Below are positions 50,040 through 61,000 of a DNA stretch of 64,000 bases, piece after piece. Origin of the DNA: Rhizoctonia solani (lineage: Eukaryota > Basidiomycota > Agaricomycetes > Cantharellales > Ceratobasidiaceae); the NCBI RefSeq assembly GCF_016906535.1, contig NC_057371.1, forward strand, positions 2,728,001-2,792,000, written 5' to 3'. Below the pieces are notes generated by a model that had not been told where the DNA came from, did not search any database, and saw nothing but the letters and a program-made list of their open reading frames with translations. The position numbers and the translations under genes are program-made. Positions within the stretch are counted from its first letter, which is position 1. Each line of letters starts with the position of its first letter.

Positions 50040-53000
50040 TTATGATCCAACATGAATAAAAGGAGCCCATCTCGTAAAAGATTTCTCCCCAACCTTTTCT
50101 CTTAGCACTGCAACCGCATCATGCAGCGCTCTTGCAGACCCTTCATAATTCAGCTTCCCACCCTTGATCAGTTGCGAATATACATGGTCTGCAACTAAGG
50201 GAGCATCACTATCTACAATCGCCCACATTGTAGCTATGACGCAAGGGTAGCCAGCTATCAGCATCCCCGCGGCAAGGTGTGACGACTCATTAGGAAGGTT
50301 CTTGTCACCGGATGCAGTCTGGCAAGCAGACAAAAAGGCCAATCCCTTATTCCGAAAATGCTTTTGCATGATTTGTCGAAGCCTCAAGTCGCTCTCGTGT
50401 AACTTGAAGCTAGAATCTAACGGTGCAAAGGGCTGTTGATACGCATGACAAGCAAAGTGAATCCAGTCAGAATCTTCCATCTCGGAGATTACGGCCTGTG
50501 CCGTGGCTTCGGAGCCTGTAAGTTGAGTATAGTGAATCGAATCCTTAGCATGGATTTGAATGAATTCTAGCTCTTGCTTGGTACATGGAAGTGGCGCTTG
50601 TCCTGGCGTTGCCTCCTGGCCGACGGCCATAATACGGGAGTGGGCATGAGGCGATGGGTTGGAGCGCAGAAGGACACTCAGAGTTGGAATGTAGGAGGAA
50701 AATGCAAAATTGTACAGCCTCGTGAGAGGCCTGCTGTAGTCCCCAGCCGCGTGGAGTGGGAGTAGCGATAGAGGGCCTGTGGTGTTCCATGTCATGTGGA
50801 TGGGCTCATCTGGTGGGCGGTCATTCTATAATGGTAACGCGATAAAGTTTTGAGTGGTTATCAAAATAGAATAACACTCACTGGATACCCAAGGGCTTCG
50901 AGGACTGGTTTTACAACACATAGCCACAATTCGCACAGGGTGCTCTCGAATTGATCTTTTCCCGCCTTTAAACGAACTCCTCTGAGGCCCTCAAACTCTG
51001 CGGTGTCATCGGATGACTTCGCCAAAATTTCGGGGGGTAAATTAAAATCTAGTATCTTGTTGCGATAAAGATTCGGAAGGGGGACATGTATAAGGTCGTT
51101 CTTTTTTGGGAGTAGGATGAGGGCATCGCATCTTGATTTGTGTGCATTAACAACGACGACAGGGCCGTATCGAGCGGCCTGAAAAAGCTCGGAAACTTGC
51201 TTGGGACGTAGGAAACGTTCAAAACCAGGAATTCTGCGCGCTTCATCCAGAAGTCTCTCATATCGATCTGCCATCTGGTGTTGTTGTTGAACATTCCAGC
51301 TCATAGGTTTTAAATACAGACTAGCATCGGAGATTGGGGACGAAAAAATTCCAGACGCGCTGCTATATAGCTCGTCTGCGGCTTCTTTGAGGTGACCGGC
51401 CAGTTCAGAATTAATGGACGAAAGCTCATCAAGAGGTGTTTGAAGCTGGAGATGCTGACCCCACACTATTGAACGCCCTTGTTCAAGCCATTCAAGGGCA
51501 AGAGAGATTTCTTGAGCTTCCATTGCAGCCGCAGCCGCCTCTTCAATGAAGTCGCTGAGTTGTTGTACCTGGTAAAGCTTTGTGCTTGCAATATCCCCGA
51601 GCCAGACTACTTGAGGCAAATAATTAACAGCTGATTGATATGCCTCAACAAACCCAGGACGAGAGTTTGACAGCAACAAATATGCTAAGATACGCGTTGA
51701 ATTGAATTTATTGATAGGATGGCCGTAAGAGGACCGAGAGGACCTTTGAAATAGAGTAATAGATTTATCTAGTGCTTCTTGGTCACCGGATTGTTCAAAT
51801 CGATAAAGGTAAGAGAGCGCCATGTTACTCAGCATCATAGGCATATTTGAATGTCCTTCGTCGGTGAGCGATATAGCCCGAGATAGGGTAGCGATAGCAA
51901 GTTCAAAGTCTTGGAGCTCTTTGCGGACCCGGAACCGCTCCCTATACGAATTACCCAAGTTATTTAACCAATTCTGTTTATCTGAATGGTCATCACGTGT
52001 CAGTTCCACTGCTCGGTTCAAGTGGTCGATGGCCTTGTTCCCATCTTCTTCCTGGCCTAACTGAGAAAATCGAGCTCCATAAGCAAGACCAAGGTTATTC
52101 AAATAGGTAGCCAACTTTGAGTTGCCTGCTGGAGTTAGGTTTACAGCACGGGTCTTGTATTCTATGGCCCTGTTCAAGTCATCCATTTTCCGGCGTGAGG
52201 GTCTAAATCTGAAACGCGATTCATAGGCAGAGCCAAGACTGTCTAGTAGCCCAGGCATGGTTGGATGTTCATCGGGAGTATTCTTCACTGCCTGAGTTTG
52301 AACAAAGATTGCAGATTCAATATCAGACACACGTTTTAGCCGAGAGAATCTAGAATGAAAAGAGTTGCCTAAGTTTCCGTATATTGTTGATAAGTATTGC
52401 TGATGACCATTCGCTGAGAGCTGCATCGCCGACCCTTGGAGCTCGATTGCCTTGTCAATGTCTGGTAATTTTCCAAAGTATTGAAAGCGAGAATTGTACG
52501 CTAGGCCGAGATTATTGAGTCGGCCAGGAAGATCCTTGTCGCCTGCCGGTGTAAGCGACACTGCTCGGGACAAAATGTCCATTGATTTGGAAAGATCATC
52601 CTTTATACCCAAATAGGCGAAGCGTTCTAAATACGAGGTTCCGAGACTCGAAAGGAATACGACTATGTTGGGATCACCATCAGACGTGGCGGATACCGTT
52701 TCTTCATGGAGTCGAACAGCGCTGTTACAGTCCTCCAGGTTACCTAAGTAAGCGAATCTAGCCTGATAAGAGCTCCCGAGGTCGCTCATGATATTTAGTT
52801 TATCCATGCTTCCCTCAGGACTAAGCCCCATGGCTTTGGTTTGAGACTCTATTGCGGATTCGGCATCATCTTTATTTCCCGAGCGCTTGAACCTGTGATG
52901 ATAATATCGGCCGAGGGTGCGAAGGTACGTTGGGAGACGGGCATCTCCTTCTGCGACTAGACTAATCGCGTATTTTTGAAGTTCTACAGCCCTGCCGAGT

Positions 53001-54038
53001 CCTTCGAGCTCGTAATGTCTGTCTGCTTGAGACCATGCCGAAAATAGCCCGGCCATTTTCGCATAAAGAGAGGGAATCGCTGCGCTATCTTGAGGTTCAA
53101 GTGAACTGGCTGTGGAATAGTATTCCAAAGCCTTAGTAAGGTCGTTGGAGTCTTTGGTTCGATCCCAGCGCTGCCGATGTGCCTCTCCAAGCGATTCGAT
53201 CCGAAATAGTTGTTTTGGGTGGCCGAGCGGGGTGAGTCTCACGACGTTCTCCAAGCAAGTTATAGCATTTTGGATGTCCATAGGACCTTCCGCAAGTTCG
53301 TATCGGAGCTGATAGCATTTAGCCAAATTGAAAAGCCAGTCAGCGGGTGCTGGGTGGTCGGGCGGTAAGAATGGCAACGATTCATCGATAACGTGGCAAG
53401 CAATATCGAGATAGTGTTGATTGCGGGAGAAGTTTACAATATTGGATAATATCACGTTGCTGAGGGACTCAAGGACTTCTAGGCCTTTCTGACGACGTTT
53501 GTCTGCGGATGGGAGCGTTTTCGTCGGGCCGAGCTGTTGAAGGATGCTCTTTGCATCCAGCTCTGCGGCATCCAATTTTTTCTGGCTAACGAAGGACACG
53601 AGAAACGCCATTAGAAACACAGGCATGAACAGAATTTTAAGAGCTCACCTGATTTTAGTGCCCAAAGTTTTGAGCTGTTCTACAAGTGACTTAATCCAAG
53701 CGTCCAAAATTTCTTTATCCTGGTCTCATAAATCCATCTGCCATAAGGTAGAGGTTCAAAAATAACGCACTTCGGTCTCAGGTAGCTGGCGGGTGCCTTG
53801 AAGTGCAGTTGTTTCTCGTTCACTGACTAGTCGTGAGTCTATTTCCCCAGATGCCTGCAGAAAGTAGAGTTGGGAATCAGATCTTAACGTCCGGATATTG
53901 CGAAACATTTACCTGCAGTATTTCTTGAGGCGTGGAACTTTGAAAAGGCTGATGGTTTGAGCATGGTATGGTTCATAGAGAAGTTATAACAAACCTTACG
54001 ACCCCGTTCGCATCGTGAGAACTTTCGATATTATTCAT
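50040..54038 (-). CDS. TPR-CHAT protease 1 (caspase-like)
   Basis: The main minus-strand exon (50882 to about 53600) encodes a long run of diverged TPR units of about 45 residues with the signatures LNNLG, YxxRF and DLxxAIE. A LEWLEQGRSIVWGQ linker follows. A 56-nt intron (50826-50881) leads to the CHAT domain exon (50040-50825), with the His motif HFACHA and the Cys motif FLSACQTASG that form the caspase-like dyad, then GMLIAGYPCVIATMW. CHAT proteins are clan CD cysteine peptidases; fungal TPR-CHAT members are abundant in agaricomycetes, and bacterial relatives such as Csx29 are activated proteases. Upstream, an exon DKEILDAWIKSLVEQLK joins in phase by removing an intron near 53607-53650. 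A first exon with ATG 54036-54038 (MNNIESSHDANG) has a TATA box 40 nt before it. One upstream junction near 53740-53790 stays unresolved. The repeats are old and diverged, unlike the paralogue at 58 kb. Confidence 0.85.
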
Positions 54039-54077
54039 GTCGTTTGCTCCCTACTATGCGGCGGCGGCTACTGAGCG

Positions 54078-54083
54078 TTTATA
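54078..54083 (-). promoter_or_regulatory. TATA box of TPR-CHAT gene 1
   Basis: On the minus strand this reads TATAAA, 40 nt upstream of the ATG at 54038. It supports that start over the internal ATG in the large exon. Confidence 0.4.
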
Positions 54084-54660
54084 AATGTTCAAGTTGACGT
54101 AACCTACTTTCTACTGTGGGCTGAGTTTGTATAAGGAAGACAGCAGGTCAACTATGGTGGCGAGAACACTGCCCTAGATTAACTCGTTTGCTCATCGAAT
54201 CATGAGATGATCTTCATCTCGGCCTCATTAGATAATCAGACTCAGGTCTATCTTTACCTTCCCAAAAAGGCTACCATGTTCACAGGCTTTGACTAGCTTA
54301 TAATCCTTGAAAGTTTGATTGTGAGAAATCGAGAGACATTCAACTGGTGTCTGATTACTGGGTGGTCTTATATTACCTGAGTCCAGAAATCGAGGAACAA
54401 TAACTCGCGGTTGAAGATGTCCCAATAAACATGGAAGATAATCCCCTTCCCGTGATGTGACTAGCTGTCGTAATATTTCATCGCGCCTCGCGCTCGATCA
54501 AAGCGTTACTCACATCAGGTAAACATTCAGAACAATTATTTATTTAGCTACAAAAAGGCGAGAGGGCTGGCTGCAGGGGGGCCAGTCCAGCAATGAGGGG
54601 CGGATTTAGGGGAATAGCGAGACAAGGGTCGGATGACGGCGAGCTGGCGGGTAGAAAGAC

Positions 54661-54684
54661 GGGGTCGGGGGGCGGGAACGAGGG
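54661..54684 (+). other. G-quadruplex motif
   Basis: Four G-runs of 4, 6, 3 and 4 are separated by loops of 2, 1 and 5 bases, meeting the usual G3+ N1-7 rule. The surrounding 170 bases are purine-rich on the plus strand. Confidence 0.6.
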
Positions 54685-57525
54685 GAAGAGGGAAAGCGCT
54701 TAAATGCGCCGGGTTAGGGGGAATTAATCAGTGGCTTTCATTCTTATAGGCTATGTTCGGAGATCGTGTCTCAAAAATACCATGGTTGAGGTGGACGGCA
54801 GGGGGACGTAGGCTCGTCCGTTGGGCTTTGACTGTTCCAGCATAGACCTTTTATATATTTTCACGCGCGTAATGTCTTACATACCTTCTGGTTAAAGACA
54901 ATAAGCATAGGAATTAAAAAAAATTCATCGCTCATCCTCTCAGTGGACTGGATCAAAGCGCGAGTGTATGAATCCCCATGAACGAATGAGCCAAAAACTA
55001 ATATTGGGATGCATGTATGCGTCACAACCGCATAGGATTCTGTCAAATGAATTAGCCGAAATTCCATTCAGAGACAATTATCTTGTCATATGCCCCTTCA
55101 GCATGAAAAGCAGGAGTTCAGATCGTTGTGGACAAGGTGTGCCAGTTTGTTCTCAGTGTTCTGATCATATTGTTCAAATTGCCCGCATGCACGTGTTCTA
55201 AAAATAGCTCATTGACAACCTTAGTGAATTGAAACACACATAATACTCAGCAAAACGGTGATATTCAATAGCTGGGTCCTGACTATTGTTATCAGTCTGA
55301 GTGTCCAGCCAAAAAGGTGGCGTGCTTGCAACGCGATCTTCGGTACAACATATCCCAAGCTGAATATTTGGTGTTGGGCTATCATGAATATCATCTCAGT
55401 TATGTGGTGCTTTTTTTAAGAAGCATGAATGATGATGTGCCCTGGGGGGCTATCCCTGTAGTTTCGCTTTGAATCGATATATTTACAGCAGAACTCTGAT
55501 CTCGATCTGCTATAATTTAGGGCAGATAACATCAATAACCTATATTGATGTTGGCTTTCGACATTTATTTGTGGTGGTATCTCAAACGGTATGAACATAT
55601 TTAGGGTATATAATTATGTATTGTTATTGCTGAAAACTAAAGCTACAGTAAGTCCTTATCGAAATACTGCCAGAATGTGGGTGCAAGTGGTGCTTATTTA
55701 TAGTGGTCAAATTAATATCCATTTGCATATCCCCAACTATTCACTACACGTATAATGCCGCAATAGTTGTATTATCGAGTTCGTGAAGGGATTGCCAACG
55801 ACTTACCTGACAAACGGGCTATGCTGAAAAGAGGATATCGAACAGACCGACCGAATCGAGTATTTTCATTCTAAAAACCTGCCTTGTACCTCTTTGTCCG
55901 GGCAGAAGGTTTATTCGATGGAGGGGTAACGCTATACATGTAGGTGCCTGGTCGAGGTATATCATCAGTGGGCTGAGTCTCTCCAGGGTTGTGATGACCA
56001 GACCTAATTCGGGCCCGCTCTCTCAGCTATCGGAGGAAGGGATGAAAGTGGATTTCCGGAGAGTCTTCGCCGGTAGGGTCATGAGCAGCCGATGTTAGTG
56101 CAGTTTGGGAGGTTGGCGAAGGCCCTACAACGTTCATCAATCTTATTTTTATGGTCCGGTCTATTCAGCACAGCCAGTTCAATTTTCCTATCGACCGAGA
56201 GAGAGAAGAAAATAGGTTGATTCGGCTTACCGTTCGAGCCTGCTCGAGTTAGCCCCGCCCCATCTCCCACTCGTGTCGGGCTCGCGGTAGGCTTCAAACA
56301 CGACTTCCCTCTTGCACGAAAGCAGTCCCATCCACAGTTGATTGATTTGGGTTTAAATCTGAGCAAAAAGAGTCTACAAGGTTTGGGATATGTATATTAG
56401 CGGAATATGATGTAACAGACCTCATAGTAACCCCATTCCCGCGCAATGTGTGGACTCGTTATAGGCGACTTGACCAGGTGATTGGTTCTCTCAATGTGAT
56501 TTGTCTTTCACTTCTACCAAAGTAATCGCTTGAGTAAGCTATTTCTCCTCTTTGGAAAAATAATCCAGATCTCATTCGACTCACCGCGCTAACCTATCGA
56601 CTGAATCGGAATCGGCTTCATTATATGTATATGTCGCGAGATGCCGCGTCGCTGTGAAACGATGGGCACGTCTACGTTCCATCAAGCTTTAGCTTAGGTG
56701 CATATTATTTCTAGTAGTCGATTTGCAGGCGCATATGAGAGGCGGAGCGTGAACGCGGTGCTTGTGGCCAATGTCGTAGGCAAACGATGGTGGAAGCGTG
56801 GTCACCAAGCTAACAACCACGGATGCAGTAAGCGCCGAATCTTGGCTGGGTCGACTTGCGTTCCAGGAGAGTTGACGACTCCCCAAGTAGAATCAGAAGG
56901 ATACCGACAAAGAACTCTCAAGTGCGATATGCTATGAATTTATCCCTCTGCTATATGCTCACCCAACTCAGATAACGCCAGACCTAAATTTACTTCCGTC
57001 GATCTTCACAACGACGACCCAAAACGACAAATCCTCATGGCTAAATATTGGGTATGCCGCTCAGCCCTCGCAAATAGATGATCCAAGTGTCGCCCCCGGG
57101 CCCTGTTTTGCTCTTTTATCATATTTTTACCAATCTTCCTTCGTTTTGACCCGACCTGATTCCTTGCTGCCATGCGTCTCGTGTAGACTCTAATACTCGA
57201 CACACCGAGGTCGATAATCCAACCTCAAGGGGTATAGAGCTAGCGTAGATGGGGATATTCTCCTCACCTAACTATGGTTTTTGGCAGTTCACAAGCACAC
57301 AGCCAAGAAATTATTTTCGGAAGAACTGAGTATGGGCGTTAGGTATACACACGCGGCTTCCAATTCGCTCACATGTAAAACTTATTATCGTTTTTGCTAG
57401 GATATGCAAAGTGGTACGCTCCACAGATATTGCGTACTGGCATTGGCCGCCGAGAGGCCTCTGCCTCCCATAGAGCTATAGCAGCACTGAAGTAAGTCGT
57501 GTTCCTTTCGCTCTTTCTCGCTCGC

Positions 57526-57627
<102 letters not shown>

Positions 57628-58016
57628 GTTCTCGTTGATTTTCTTAGGTGTCAATTTACTCCAGCTTCTCGATACATGTGGCCCGAGATATCTTGCATGT
57701 TGTGTAGTGCACAATTTGATGGCCTCAGATTCCGAAAAGGAAGAGAGAATTACACATATCCAATTTCGTGTCACAAATGCGTACAAAAATACAGTTTCAT
57801 ATGCACATGGGGCAAGAGAGCCACAAAGGAGGGGAGCTAAGTGAGTCGTCGTGTGCAGATTTTTTGATACCAGATGAGATCATCCTCATAACAAAACAAG
57901 AAAGCAGAAAAAAAAACATAAACGTTAGCGTTTCGCGTAACTCAACTCCTGCAGCCAACCGCTAGAATTATAGAGTAAGTGATGATGATTATAGGTCTCT
58001 CAATCCGTCAACTTGC

Positions 58017-61000
58017 CTAGATTCCGATATGAATGTACGGCATCCAGAGCACAAAGTCCTTGGCCCTCAGTTGCTCTCGCAGCTTTGCTACCGCATAGTG
58101 AAGCGCCCTAGCCGTATCACCTGGCCCAATACTCCCTTCTTTCATCAGCCGAGCATATACCTCATCAGCGATTGTCGGAGCATGGACGTCAGCTATCGAC
58201 CACATCGTGGCAATTACACTCGGATACCCGGCCATCAGCATCCCCGAGGCCAGATGTACCGCTTCGTCAGGAAGCCCGTCGTCTCCTTTGGCAGTCTGGC
58301 ACGCAGAGAGAAACGCGAGATGCTTGTGTTTGAACGATTGTTGCATGATGTCACGAAGGGTGAGAGTGCCGTCATGAAGATAAAACCCGCTCTCGGTTGG
58401 GTGAGTTAGGTTCTGATGTGCATGGCAGGCTAGGTGAACGCATGAGTAACTCTTCATCGCATCGAGTACGCTCGAAACCTCGGCGCTCTCGCCGTCCAGT
58501 TGCTTGCAGCTGATTCCTGAAGGGATATGCTCCTTGATAATGGCTAGTTCGGTTGTTGTTCCAGGTAATGGACTCATGTTGGGTGTAGCCGCTTGACCCA
58601 CGGTAAGCAGGCTGGGCGAGGATGTCGAGCAAGTGCGGCTGCTCGGCAGTAATGCGGCGAGGGTAGGGGTGTAGGATGTGATAGCATAGTCTGAGAGCTT
58701 CTCCATCGGGCGGTCATAGTGTCCGGCTGCATGTACTGGAAGGAATGATAGCAGACCTGTTATACACCAAGTAAGATGCGGGAGGTCTTCTGAACGACGT
58801 GGCTGGTACGTCATGGGTCATGAGTAGGCGAACTATGACAATTAGAGTCCAAACGCTTACCATATAGCCCAACGCCTGTAACACCGGCTGTACAAGGTCG
58901 GTCCAGAGTGTAGCGAGCACTTTAGGGAAATAGTCCTGCTCGCCTAAGCGATTCATACCGCGTATACTATATCGCTCTTCCAAGCCACGCCCATTAAGTG
59001 AGTATCGGATCCTTATCCGTGCGATCTCTGCTTTCTCGTATGTCATATTGGGTAGTGGTATATGCTGTATGTTAGAGCTTCCGGCAATGAGTGCTAGCGC
59101 ATCGCAACGAGACTCGTGGAGGTTGACGACTACGACAGGGTGATGGCTTGCGGCCTGTAGTAGCTCAGAGGCCTTCCTTGGCAGCATGAAACGCTCGAAT
59201 CCAGGGATACTCCTGGCCTCGGACAGCAGATGTTCGTATTTGGCGGCAGTGCTGCGTATATGATGCCCTCGGAGATCTTGTTGATGTGATTGGGGATTTC
59301 CGGTCGTAGGTTCGTCTAAAACAGGCCGTACTGGGTCCGAGCTAGCCCGGCTCAGCTCAGCAGCTGTTTGTTCAAGCTCTTGCGCTAGCTTTGGGTGACT
59401 GGAGGAGAGCTCGACAAGGGGGTCTGGAGCTGAAGCGTCTGGCCCCATACAATAGATCGTCCCTGCTCAAGCCACTCGAGTGCTAGACTATGATTTCCCG
59501 CGTCGACTGCCGCAACAGCAGCCTGCTGAGTGAGGTCGCCAAGAAGTGGTAAGTCCCTATATCTGTCGTCGACTGTGGCGCCTACCCAGATGAGCTGGGG
59601 TATCATATCGATGGCCAGTTGGAATGTATCGATCGTGTCGGGCAGTGACAGCTTAGAGCTCAAAAACGCTGCCTCACGGGCAGCCGCAAATCTGTCACGA
59701 GGATGTCCTACTTTAGACTTGGCGGCAGCTTGAAGGTGAGCAGCAGCCGTAGCTATGTCGAGTAGATCTGAGGGATGTTTCATTCGGGTGATGTGGAGAT
59801 GAGCTAGCTGCGAATGAAAGCGTGGGTAGTCTACATGCCCCACAGGAACCAAGGATACAGCTTGAGTCTGAGCCTCGATTGCTTGCTCCAGCACCGTTGA
59901 GTCCTCAAACGCCTCGAACTCCTGACTGAGAGCATTTGATAGATTTGCCAGAAGACCCGGAAGGCCAACATGATCTTTCTGAGTGCATAGCGTTGCCTTC
60001 TTGAAGTGATCTACTGCATTCTTTATGTCCTCCTGCTGATGATGGGCTTCAAACCGACCGAGATATGCGTTACCCAGGTTGTTGAGATAACTAGCATAGC
60101 CGACATGGCTCTCAGAAGCCAGACTGACTGCTTCATGATGACAAATGATGGCGTTATCTAGATCCTGAGTGCAGCCTGTCTGATCAAAGCGTTGTTGTAA
60201 CGACGCTCCGAGACTAGAGAGAAGCGATGGAAGACTAGCATGATTGCTAGGGGCCAGTTCTACTGCTTGAGCTTTACATTTTATGGCTTGGTTTAGGTCT
60301 TCTATACGTCGTAACCGTCGAAACCTGTGTGAGTATGCGTTACCAAGGTTTGCAAGTGTAGCACATTGATCTGGATGACCGGTCTGCAACTGAGTGGCTG
60401 AGGCGAGATGTTCAATTGCCCGGTCAGCGTCCTGTATATCTCCAAGATGTTCAAAGCGACTGATATATGCGCTTCCGAGGTTATTAAGCTGACTGGGCAT
60501 GTTTGGATGGCGCGGGGGCGTTTGTACGACTGCCTGGGTCAAGCACTCGATTGCATGCTCTACATCCTCGAGTCCACCCAAGTGCTTGAATCGGGACATA
60601 TGGGCGTTTCCGAGGTTATTGAGCCGACTGGGCATGTCTGGATGGCGCGGGGGCGTTTGTACGACTGCCTGTGTCAAGCACTCGATTGCATGCTCTACAT
60701 CCTCGAGTCCACCCAAGTGCTCGAATCGGGACATATGGGCGCTTCCGAGGTTATTCAGCTGACTGGGCATGTCTGGATGGCGCGGGGGCGTTTGTACGAC
60801 TGCCTGTGTCAAGCACTCGATTGCATGCTCTACATCTTCGAGTCCACCCAAGTGCTTGAATCGGGACATATGGGCGTTTCCGAGGTTATTGAGCCGACTG
60901 GGCATGTTTGGATGGCGCGGGGGCGTTTGTACGACTGCCTGTGTCAAGCACTCGATTGCATGCTCTACATCCTCGAGTCCACCCAAGTGCTTGAATCGGG

